Assembly (NCBI RefSeq): GCF_022340605.1
Contig: NZ_JAJDNQ010000076.1
Coordinates: forward strand, 56,259 to 120,258
Direction: 5' to 3'
From: Thiohalocapsa sp.
GTDB taxonomy: Bacteria > Pseudomonadota > Gammaproteobacteria > Chromatiales > Chromatiaceae
Length of the DNA: 64,000 nucleotides
Of the stretch, positions 52,229-61,037 are shown in pieces (position 1 is the first letter of the stretch; each line of letters opens with the position of its first letter). A program made the translations under genes and the position numbers. Below the pieces are notes generated by a model. The model saw nothing but the letters and a program-made list of their open reading frames with translations. It searched no databases and was not told the DNA's origin.

Positions 52229-52861
52229 ATGTCGACAACGCAAGATGCCATCCTAGCGCTTGCCCGTGACCGGGGGCTTGTCAGACCCCTGGACCTGGAT
52301 GCCCGCGGTCTGCCGCGCGTCTCCCTGACCCGTCTGGTGCGCCAAGGCCGGCTCGCGCGAATCGGGCGGGGACTTTATGCGCTGCCGGACCGGCCGGTCT
52401 CGGAGCACTCGGCGCTCGCCGAAGTCGCTCGCAGGCATCCGGGCGCCGTCGTCTGTCTACTCTCCGCCCTGCGCTTTCATGAGCTGACGACGCATTCACC
52501 GTTCCAGGTCTGGCTGGCCATCCCGACCAAGGCCCGTGCACCCCGGCTGGACTATCCACCGCTGCGGATCGTCCGCTTCTCCGGGGCCGGCCTGGCCGAG
52601 GGCGTCGAGGAGCACGACATCGACGGGGTGCCGGTGCGCATCACCGGCGTCGCGCGGACCGTCGCGGACTGCTTCAAATACCGCAACAAGATCGGTCTCG
52701 ATGTGGCCCTCGATGCGCTCAAGGCCGCACTCAAGGAGGCGCTGAAGGAGCGGGGGCAGGGCGGTCGGGGGCGACAGGCGAGCATCGACGAGCTGTGGCG
52801 CTATGCGCGGCTCGATCGGGTCGCGAACGTCATGCGTCCTTACCTGGAGGCCCTGGCGTGA
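52229..52861 (+). CDS. AbiEi-family type IV antitoxin
   Basis: DLDARGLPRVSLTRLVRQGRLARIGRGLYALPD; VCLLSALRFHELTT; GVARTVADCFKYRNKIGLDVALDAL. Confidence 0.93.
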   Translation: MSTTQDAILALARDRGLVRPLDLDARGLPRVSLTRLVRQGRLARIGRGLYALPDRPVSEHSALAEVARRHPGAVVCLLSALRFHELTTHSPFQVWLAIPTKARAPRLDYPPLRIVRFSGAGLAEGVEEHDIDGVPVRITGVARTVADCFKYRNKIGLDVALDALKAALKEALKERGQGGRGRQASIDELWRYARLDRVANVMRPYLEALA

Positions 52862-53150
52862 CCGGGCCGGACATCGGCGCATCCGTTCGCGCGCGACTGC
52901 TGAACAAGGCGAAGGCCGGGGGCCAGGACTTCAACCTGGTCCTGACCCGCTACGCCCTGGAGCGGCTCCTCTATCGCCTGGGCGCGTCCGTGTACGCCGA
53001 GCGCTTCCTCCTCAAGGGGGCCTTGTTCTTCGACCTGTGGTTCGACATCCCCCATCGCCCGACCCGGGATGCCGACCTGCTCGGATTCGGCCCCGCGGAG
53101 CTCCCGGTTCTGGACCAAGTTCAGGAGCCCAGGCTGCGCGAGCAGCTTAC
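52858..53150 (+). pseudogene. AbiEii/AbiGii toxin, 3' truncated by an IS630-like element
   Basis: GTGA overlap with AbiEi; FNLVLTRYALERLLYRLGASVYAERFLLKGALFFDLWFDIPHRPTRDADLLGFG, then IS. Confidence 0.85.
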
Positions 53151-54263
53151 TAAGCCGCTCGAAAGTAAAGTCATGCCTGGGATAATGGCGGCATGAAATG
53201 CAAACGCGATTCCGACGGGCGCAAGCTCGACCATCAGTCATTGCAGACCCTGCGCATGCTGGCGGTGAGTGCCGTCAAGCACGGCCAGCCGGTCGTGGAG
53301 GTGGCGGCCGCGTTCGGGGTGAACGAGCGCACGGTGTATCGCTGGCTGGCGGCCTTTGCCGAGGGCGGGCAGAACGCGCTCAAGGCCAAGCCGATTGCGG
53401 GCGTCCGCCCAAGCTCAAGGACAAGCATCTGCATTGGCTGGCGAGCACGGTGCGCAACACGACCCTGCAGCAGCATTGCTTCGACTTTGCGTTGTGGACC
53501 TTGCTCTCTGATCGGCGAGGTGATCGAGCGCCAGTTCGGCATCAAGTTGTCGCGCTCGGCGGTGGGGCGGGCGATGGCGGCGCTGGGCTTCGCGCCGCAA
53601 CGCCCCCTGCGCCGGGCGCGCGAGCGCGATCCGGTGCTGGTCGCGCGCTGGGAGCGCGAGGACTACCCGGCGATTGCCGCCGAGGCCAAGCGTGCGGGGG
53701 CGCGCGTGTTCTTCGCCGATGAGGCCGGGATGCGCTCCGACCATGATGCCGGCACGACCTGGGCGCCGATGGCCCACACGCCGACGGTGGCGACCACCGG
53801 TCAGCGTTTCAGTATCAACATGCTCTCGGCGGTGGCCGCCGACGGCCACTTCCACTTCATGGTGCATGAGGGCTGCGCCACGGCCGAGGTCTTCGTCGAC
53901 TTCCTCGAACGTCTGCTGCGCGACGCCGATCGGCCCGTGTTCCTCATCGTCGACGGGCACAGCATCCACAAGACGCGCATCGTGCGCGAGCTCGTCGCGG
54001 TCCAAGCCGGGCGGCTCAAACTGTACTTCCTGCCGCCGTACTCGCCGCACCTCAACCCCGACGAGTAGGTCTGGGGCAACGTGAAGGCCACCGTTGCCAA
54101 GCAGACCGTCGCCAACAAGCGCGACCTCAAAGAACAGGCATCGCATGCGCTGCAACGCCTGCGCGCATTGCCCAAGGTGGTTGCCGGTTTCTTTCGCCAT
54201 CCACACTGCCGCTATATCCGCGATGCCCACGCTGCGGCCTGACATTACTTAATGGACGGTTAG
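53151..54263 (+). mobile_element. IS630-family insertion sequence (degenerate)
   Basis: Ends TAAGCCGCTCGAAAGTAAAGTCATGCC and (rc) TAACCGTCCATTAAGTAATGTCAGGCC; transposase inside; TA at both ends. Confidence 0.8.
53193..54243 (+). pseudogene. IS630 transposase with two frameshifts and an in-frame stop
   Basis: Frame change near 53400 and back near 53510; NPDE*VWGNVKATVAKQ stop at 54066. Confidence 0.85.
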
Positions 54264-54806
54264 CCGGTGCAGCTCGCTCAACGCGCCGCGGAGCTCCGTC
54301 AGCCAGTGCAGCGCAAGGCACTCCGCGGAGCGCTCGCCAACGTCTTCCGCATGGATGGGCATGACGCCGGTCAGGTCGGCGAGCGGAATGCCCTCGACCC
54401 ACTTCAACAGGGACGCGAAGCGGTCGGCTTCCCACTCCGCTGCAATCGCGTGGATCGCGGACAGGTTCGGATGCGTCGTGTAGGCACGGGCGAGCTTGTA
54501 GGCGCGGATGACGGTCTTGCCATCCGCCTCGTCGTTGATGAGCTTGGCGACGTAGGTGCCGAAGCGCTCGTCCGAGTCGGTTTCAATCTCCACGACTTTG
54601 AAGGTTTGACCCACCCCACCGCCACCGAGGCGGCCAAGGATCTTGAAGCGCGAGTCCTGGAAGGGCACGACCGTGTCCTCATCCCAGAACTCGGCCGCGG
54701 GCAGCGACGCTGACGCTGCGCTTACCTGCTCGGCTGCGTCCGCATCGCCGATGGCGGCGAGGCTCGCCGCAAGTTGCTCCAGCGAGACACGCTGGTCAGG
54801 CGCCAT
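54263..54806 (-). pseudogene. Protein-kinase-like gene, 3' truncated at the IS630 edge
   Basis: FKILGRLGGGGVGQTFKVVEIETDSDERFGTYVAKLINDE...; reading ends in the IS terminus. Confidence 0.6.
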
Positions 54807-55376
54807 CTCGCAGCCTTCGGCGAGTGCGGTGTCCGCTGCGCGCGAGAGGGGATCTCCTGCGCAAAACAGTGTGCGTTTCGATTACGATAACGAAGCCGAT
54901 GGTCGGCGTCGATCCCAGACAAACGGTATATTGCGGTGCCAGCCAAAGCGTCCCGGACCGCGTATCGCAGGGGCCACGAGCACACGATCAGGCAGCCGCC
55001 CGGGCCTTGCCGGTGCACGGACCGCCCGCTGGTGCATGCGCCCGACGGCAAGCCGCTGCCCCCGAGCGCCTGGACAGGGGGAACGTGCTCGCGCTCCTCG
55101 CGCACGACGAAAACCCTGAGGGTGGTCGCTCGGCACGGATAGGGCATGACGATTGCCGTTGGCAGGCGCAGAATTCGGGCGTGGCGGAGGTGCCCTGCGC
55201 GCGTGGCCGAGCCGGCGCCGTTCTTCGGTATCGCGAGCGCGGCATCGGGCAATGTCGGTCACCCACTCGCTTGCGCGACCGGCCGGGAAGCGGACAACGG
55301 CCGCCACTTGAAGGGCTGCACGGACCCACCCCAGCCCGCTATCGGCCATGAGGCTTTGGCAAGACGGACAACACTC

Positions 55377-55685
55377 GTGAACCGCGACGACATCCTCGAA
55401 CAGCTACGACGACGGCGAGGCGAGATCGATGCGCGCTTTGCGGTGGAGCGCATCGGCCTGTTCGGTTCGGCCGCGCGCAACGAGTTGCGGGACGACAGCG
55501 ATGTGGACGTGCTGGTGGCTTTTCGTGGACCGGCGACGGTAGACGGCTACTTCGGGCTCGACACTGAAATCGCCTGGGACGCGGCAAGCGTCCATGTGCC
55601 GAGGCTGCTGGACGCGGCACGTGATCTGCAACGGCGCTCCTCGCACTTTGGCGCAGCACCGGACGACACAGCAAACGGAGACTAA
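55377..55685 (+). CDS. MNT-type nucleotidyltransferase N-terminus fused to a HEPN (DUF86)-like C-terminus
   Basis: RIGLFGSAARNELRDDSDVDVLVAFRGPATVDGYFGL joined to GYFGLDTEIAWDAASVHVPRLLDAARDL. Confidence 0.55.
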   Translation: MNRDDILEQLRRRRGEIDARFAVERIGLFGSAARNELRDDSDVDVLVAFRGPATVDGYFGLDTEIAWDAASVHVPRLLDAARDLQRRSSHFGAAPDDTANGD

Positions 55686-55690
55686 GACCC

Positions 55691-56137
55691 ATGAGCGATA
55701 CATTGCAACGCATCAAGGCCCGCAGAGAGGCCGCGTTGGCGAGTAAGCAGACCGAAGCGGAACGGCGCGCGGAGGCAGTCCGGCGCCGGGCGGAGGCGGC
55801 GGCACCGCTGTTCGCCGCGCTGAAGGACGTGGAAGGCGAACTGGTGAAGGTGTCGGTGTTGCAGCAGATCTGGCCGGAATCCTTCCACAACCGCGACGAC
55901 CGTGCGCGGGTGCTGGTGGAGAGCCTATGCGGCGACCCAGGCCAGCCCTGCGGGGTGCGCCTGCACGTGCCCGGCGGCTACAAGCGCTTCGAGGTGGAGA
56001 TGCTCGACGACGGCAGCCTGACGTACGTGTCGGCCCGAGAAACCGTCGGCGGACGCCCGCACGTGGCCACCTATAACGAGCGCGACCAGTGGCTCGATGC
56101 CTTCTACGGCGCGATGGCCTCGCTGCTCGAGGTCTGA
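55691..56137 (+). CDS. Hypothetical protein
   Basis: 148 aa ORF 6 bp downstream of the MNT-like gene; charged N-terminal helix. Confidence 0.6.
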   Translation: MSDTLQRIKARREAALASKQTEAERRAEAVRRRAEAAAPLFAALKDVEGELVKVSVLQQIWPESFHNRDDRARVLVESLCGDPGQPCGVRLHVPGGYKRFEVEMLDDGSLTYVSARETVGGRPHVATYNERDQWLDAFYGAMASLLEV

Positions 56138-56298
56138 TGCAACATCGATGGCGCGTCCCAGCGGCACCGAATTGAACAGGTGGCGGACTGGAGGCACGCC
56201 TGCCGTACCCGGCTATGTGCCCTGAGTCACTACCGACTCGACGCGACGAGCGGGGTTGCAGCGAGTAACGACGCATTGTAGCCAAATGGCTCACGAGC

Positions 56299-57030
56299 TC
56301 ACCGGCAGCGGGATATCGATCCACCGAAGTCTTGCAGGATCAGGCTGCGGATTTGCTTGAGCTCGCTGCCCTCCTGCACTGTGGAATCGGGAGACTCGGT
56401 GGTGAGGTATTGTAGGGCGCGCATGCGTTGCCGGAGTTGCTCCGTCGGGGCACCGGGGCGCTCTGACAGGCAACGAAGCAGGTGGTACATCGATGCGGGG
56501 TCGAAGCCGGCCATGCCCAACAGGACCACGGCTTCGGCATCGGCAGCCTCCTCCATGTCGATATTGAAATGCTGAACGATTGATCCGTACTGAAATCGCG
56601 CCGAATCCCGCGGTTCAGGCTTACAGAAGTGCCCGAGGTGCTCGTGAGCCATCTCGTGGGCGAGCACGGCAGCGAGATCGGACTCGCTGCGAACGAAAGC
56701 GATCAGTCCATCGCTAATGACGAAGCGACGGCCGCCGACTGCGAATGCCGTCGGCTCCAGGTTACGCACGACGAAGAATCGCCACTCGGCCCCGCTTCGC
56801 GATGGATCGGCCGTGCTGGCGAGACGTTCTCCCAGCACTCGAACATAGTCGCGCACGGGGTCGGCCGCGAGGCGCAGAGGCCACTCCTTTGTGATGATCT
56901 CCATGGTACGGGCACCCGCAGCGGAGCGGTGGCAATCGTCGCCACCATGACCGCCGCCGAAGATGCTTCCGATCAGGCCGCTACCAAACAAGCCAGCGGT
57001 CAGCACAAGCGCCGGATAGGCCGTGCTCAT
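56299..57030 (-). CDS. M48-like metalloprotease
   Basis: VLAHEMAHEHLGHF (HEXXH) and downstream DMEEAADAEAV; N-terminal hydrophobic region. Confidence 0.88.
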   Translation of the reverse strand: MSTAYPALVLTAGLFGSGLIGSIFGGGHGGDDCHRSAAGARTMEIITKEWPLRLAADPVRDYVRVLGERLASTADPSRSGAEWRFFVVRNLEPTAFAVGGRRFVISDGLIAFVRSESDLAAVLAHEMAHEHLGHFCKPEPRDSARFQYGSIVQHFNIDMEEAADAEAVVLLGMAGFDPASMYHLLRCLSERPGAPTEQLRQRMRALQYLTTESPDSTVQEGSELKQIRSLILQDFGGSISRCR

Positions 57031-57078
57031 TCGCCTGCCTCGGCACCAGCCAGGTCACCACTTCGCCGCATGACCCAA

Positions 57079-57705
57079 TCAGGCATGCACGACGAAGGTC
57101 GACTCGTCGGAGTCATAGCTCGTTCCGGCCTTCACCCGATGCTCTATGACGTAGGTTCCAGGTTCGGCGTTAGGAGGGATGGTGATTTCGGCATCCGACT
57201 CCCAACCACCCGCGGTGCGAGTCGCGGATTTCGTGGGCAGGACGGCAACCTGCTTGCCGTCCTTCATCAGCACCCAACTCTCGCTGACAGTCGTCTGGCT
57301 CACTCCGCGCGGCAGCGCGACGGAGTAGTCCGTCACGATGTTGACCTGCTGACCAGGCGCAGCCGACCTTGGCGCCGTAGATCCCTGGCGAATCTTGACC
57401 TGCGGTGTTCTCGGCGGCGTGGTGATGCCGTAGACCCGCGCGTCCGCATTGGCCGTGCGCACCTGCTTGGCGCTGTATTGCGAGATGGCGACAGTCCCGA
57501 ACCCAACCAAGGCACCCACCGCCGCGCCGGTGGCGCAACCCCTGGCATCCCCGGTGATCAAGGCCCCAACGCCACAGCCGAGCGCGGCGCCGATGCCAGT
57601 TCCAAGCGCCTGATTCTGTACGCTTCCCAGGGACGTACAGCCGGCAATCAGCACGGACCCAGCCACGACCAATCCAATCAATCCAAGCTCTCGGTTTCCG
57701 CTCAT
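57079..57705 (-). CDS. Lipoprotein with glycine-zipper region
   Basis: VLIAGCTSLG lipobox; GTGIGAALGCGVGALITGDARGCATGAAVGALVGFG. Confidence 0.7.
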   Translation of the reverse strand: MSGNRELGLIGLVVAGSVLIAGCTSLGSVQNQALGTGIGAALGCGVGALITGDARGCATGAAVGALVGFGTVAISQYSAKQVRTANADARVYGITTPPRTPQVKIRQGSTAPRSAAPGQQVNIVTDYSVALPRGVSQTTVSESWVLMKDGKQVAVLPTKSATRTAGGWESDAEITIPPNAEPGTYVIEHRVKAGTSYDSDESTFVVHA

Positions 57706-57796
57706 ACATGTGCTCCTCGCCGCATCAACGGCGCATCTCCGCTAGATACCAAATCGCGTAGGTTCGGACATTCATGCGCTCGGTGTTCTCCCGCAC

Positions 57797-58978
57797 TCAC
57801 TGCGCCGGCATAACCACCGGCGATATGCCACTTGCCGGCGACTCCGGATCTTGCCAGTCAGGCATTTTCGTGTATGGCATTTCATCGCCGGGCAGTCGCC
57901 TGATCCTCTGGTTGAAAGCCCTTAACGCCGCTTCTACTTTCGGAACCGGCGGCGGCTGGATCGCTTCGAAAAAGGTGTCGTCATAGACGTACTTGCCGCT
58001 GCCGCTGGGGTACTCCACACCGATTTTCACGTTGTACCGCTCTCCGTCCGGCTCGATGTACGATCGAAAAGTCACCACATAGTCGCTTTGCAGAATATTT
58101 TGGACATGCTCGACGATGCGTTGCATCTGTTCCGTAGTTTCGCCGACGTTGTAGTAAACGCCGAAGGAATTCTTCGATAGCGCTTCCAGGTTCTTGAAGT
58201 GAGAGGGGTCGACCCGCGAATAGGCCAGCGAGTAGATCGGAACCGGAATGGTCAGGCTGGAGATGCGCCCCATCAGTTCGTCGCGCGACAGGGAACTGCC
58301 CTCGTCGCGCCCATCCGACATGACCAGAATCGAGCACGATACGACGTAGTCGGAGCTGCGCACCGAGCCTTGGGCGCTCATGCCGCACATCTGCATCGCC
58401 GCCGCGATGGAGTCGTAGATACGCGTTTTCATTCCATCGGCCTTGATATCGGCAATGCGCCGGACAAGCGCGCGGGGATCGCGCTCGAACTCCGAAACCA
58501 GGTCATAGCCCACTTTGGTATCGCGGATCGAGAGCACGGCAACCTCGTCCTGCGGGCGCTTGCTGTCGATGAAGCGAATGGCCGCTTTCAGGGCATCCTC
58601 GAAGGGCGTGAGTGCCATGGACTTGCTGGCATCGATAACGATCACCGTTCGTGTCGCCTCCTCCCGCTGGCGAATCGACTGGATGCCGTATTGGCGCTTC
58701 ATCGGGTCGTAGGGACGCCCCCTGACCATCAGCCCCACATTCATCTCGTTGAGATTTACCAAGGGCTGCATCTGCGCATCAAAGGTCCGCAGGTAGACTT
58801 GCACAAATGGGTAGAGTGAATATTCGGTCTTATAGATCTTCAGCCCGTAGCTCCCTGGAACGGCGAAGCCGTAACCTTGGGCGCCTGCCTCGGCGGCAGC
58901 AAATAGTGCTGCCCCGGCGAGCGCGATGAGCGCGGCGTGAATCGGATGGAACCCGGACCCGTGGATTGGCTTGCGCAT
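57797..58978 (-). CDS. Secreted VWA-domain protein
   Basis: TVIVIDASKSMALTPFEDALKAA (MIDAS DxSxS); signal peptide. Confidence 0.88.
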   Translation of the reverse strand: MRKPIHGSGFHPIHAALIALAGAALFAAAEAGAQGYGFAVPGSYGLKIYKTEYSLYPFVQVYLRTFDAQMQPLVNLNEMNVGLMVRGRPYDPMKRQYGIQSIRQREEATRTVIVIDASKSMALTPFEDALKAAIRFIDSKRPQDEVAVLSIRDTKVGYDLVSEFERDPRALVRRIADIKADGMKTRIYDSIAAAMQMCGMSAQGSVRSSDYVVSCSILVMSDGRDEGSSLSRDELMGRISSLTIPVPIYSLAYSRVDPSHFKNLEALSKNSFGVYYNVGETTEQMQRIVEHVQNILQSDYVVTFRSYIEPDGERYNVKIGVEYPSGSGKYVYDDTFFEAIQPPPVPKVEAALRAFNQRIRRLPGDEMPYTKMPDWQDPESPASGISPVVMPAQ

Positions 58979-59010
58979 GGCAGTGCCTCCTATCTGCTCA
59001 TATTGCAGGG

Positions 59011-60951
59011 CTAGTCGATCTTTCTGGCGCCTCTGTACTGGAACCCCCAGTCGGACGCGCTGCTTCTCTTTGGCTTGGGCTTCGGCGCCGGCGTTGGTCT
59101 TGGCGTTCGCTTCCGCGTGGCAGCAACTTTCACCTTCGGCGCCGACGTCGTCGTCGGCTTCTTCGGCTTGGTCGTCGCCTTGGTGGCCGTCGTGACCGGC
59201 GTCGGCTGCGTCGGCGTGATCTTCTCGGCGGGTGTCTCCTGTTGCTTGGATAACGCGGTGCTGCGCTGCTGCTCGAATTGATCCATCAGCGTGGCAGCCC
59301 CGGCCTCGCCACCCGCGGTCCCAGGCGTTGGCGTCATCGGCTGCTGTTCGTCCGAAAAGACAGACGGGACCACCTGGACCTGTCGCTTGTGCTCGACGTT
59401 CCCGGATTTGGGCACGGCATCCTGTGCCGCAGCCGCGCCGTCCGAGGTCTCGGTCGCCCCCCGTATTGTCCGTTGACCGATGACGCGGGCGGCCCGCGCA
59501 TCGCCGGTATCCCGCCGCGCTGTCGCCGCCGCAGTGGGCTCTTTCACGCCCGGCTGCACCGTGAGCTTCGCGCCGGGCTGATCGGCCGTGGCGGTGTCGG
59601 CCGGCAGTATCTCGGCATCGGCCGAGACGGCCCCGCCATCCCGTACCGAGGGCTCGCCCACGGCCGACTCGGTGCCGACATCCGGCGGCGTATCCCGTTG
59701 CACCTGTGTGTCGGCCACCCGGCCGGCGCCGTAGTCCAACCACCACCAATAGCCACCGCCCCCGGCCGCGGCGAGTAGCAGAACGAGCGCCGCGAGCCCC
59801 GCCAAGCTGCGCCGCGGGCGCCGCGCCGGCACCGCCGGCCGCTCGGTGCCTGCCGGCAACTGCACCCGCATCCTGGCCTGCCCGGAGGGTGTCCCGGCGG
59901 TATTCACCGAGCGAAGCTGTACGCTGGGCAACGGGCAATCCCCGCTTGTCCGATGGGTCGCTTGGGCGGCCGCGACGCTCACGGTGGGCGCACTGCCGGA
60001 GCCCGACTGAATCAGTTCGAACACCGCGGCGACCTCGGCAATCGACTGCTGGCGGTGATTGATATTCAGTTCCAGCCCCTGCATCAACGCCGCTTCAATC
60101 AGCGGCGGAATCTCGGGCAAGAACTGCGCAAGCGGCTCGATCAGCCGTCCCGTGATCCGCTCGTGAGCCGCCGGCGGCATCTCCCCGCTCAGACAGAAAT
60201 AGACGATGGCGGCGAGCGCGTAGACATCGGAGCGGGCATCGGTGCCGGTGCCGAGCACCTGCTCGGGCGGGCTGAAACCATGCGAGACCGCACGACCGAT
60301 GGTCCGCGTTGCGGCATCTGGTGCCGCCTCCTTGGCGATGCCAAAGTCGATCAGCATCACCCGATCGTGCTCGTCGAGGAGAACATTGTCGGGCTTCAGG
60401 TCACGATGCACGACGGGTGGATTCTGGCTGTGCAGGTATTCCAGCGCATCGCAGAGCTGACGCATCCAGGGCAGCAGGACGAACAACGGAATGCGTCCAC
60501 CCCGCTGCTCCTTTTCGATGCGCAACGTACGGTCGCCACCGAATTCGAGGACCTGGTAAACCATCCCATCCGCTTCGAAGCGGTCGCTGATATCGGGAAT
60601 GGCCGGGTGGCTCAGGCGCCCCAACAGACGCGTCTCGTACTCGTCGAACAGCAGCGCCGGCACTTCCTTCAGCGCACGGCGCTTACCATGGAGCAGCTCG
60701 TCATCAACCAGATAGGTGACGCCGAAGCCACCTCTGCCCAGCACCGCAGTCACGCGATAGCGGTCATGCACCAGCGTCCCCGCGTCCAGCAGCCAACCGA
60801 GCACCCCCCGGACACCACCTGTCGGCAGGGTGTCGATATGAGCGAGCTCGAATCCGCACTCGCCGCATCGGTAATCGCGCCGCGGTAGCTCCTCGACCAG
60901 ATTGGACGCCCCGCACTTCGGGCAGCGCTTCTCGACACCCGGATCAGGCAT
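59011..60951 (-). CDS. Ser/Thr protein kinase with N-terminal zinc ribbon, TM helix and basic low-complexity tail
   Basis: CPKCGASN...CGECG; GRGGFGVTY; VHRDLKPDNVLL; IDFGIAKE; ALVLLLAAAGGGGYWWW. Confidence 0.93.
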   Translation of the reverse strand: MPDPGVEKRCPKCGASNLVEELPRRDYRCGECGFELAHIDTLPTGGVRGVLGWLLDAGTLVHDRYRVTAVLGRGGFGVTYLVDDELLHGKRRALKEVPALLFDEYETRLLGRLSHPAIPDISDRFEADGMVYQVLEFGGDRTLRIEKEQRGGRIPLFVLLPWMRQLCDALEYLHSQNPPVVHRDLKPDNVLLDEHDRVMLIDFGIAKEAAPDAATRTIGRAVSHGFSPPEQVLGTGTDARSDVYALAAIVYFCLSGEMPPAAHERITGRLIEPLAQFLPEIPPLIEAALMQGLELNINHRQQSIAEVAAVFELIQSGSGSAPTVSVAAAQATHRTSGDCPLPSVQLRSVNTAGTPSGQARMRVQLPAGTERPAVPARRPRRSLAGLAALVLLLAAAGGGGYWWWLDYGAGRVADTQVQRDTPPDVGTESAVGEPSVRDGGAVSADAEILPADTATADQPGAKLTVQPGVKEPTAAATARRDTGDARAARVIGQRTIRGATETSDGAAAAQDAVPKSGNVEHKRQVQVVPSVFSDEQQPMTPTPGTAGGEAGAATLMDQFEQQRSTALSKQQETPAEKITPTQPTPVTTATKATTKPKKPTTTSAPKVKVAATRKRTPRPTPAPKPKPKRSSASDWGFQYRGARKID

Positions 60952-61037
60952 GCGCCGCCTCCCTCAGGATCAGCGCGCCAGGCGGCGACGCCGCATCGTA
61001 CCGGTGTTTGTCCATCGGTATGTGTGCGCGGATCATG

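Noticed and set aside
54807-55376. Overlapping ORFs on both strands between the kinase fragment and the MNT-like gene
   Set aside because: No recognisable domain, inconsistent frames; probably decayed DNA
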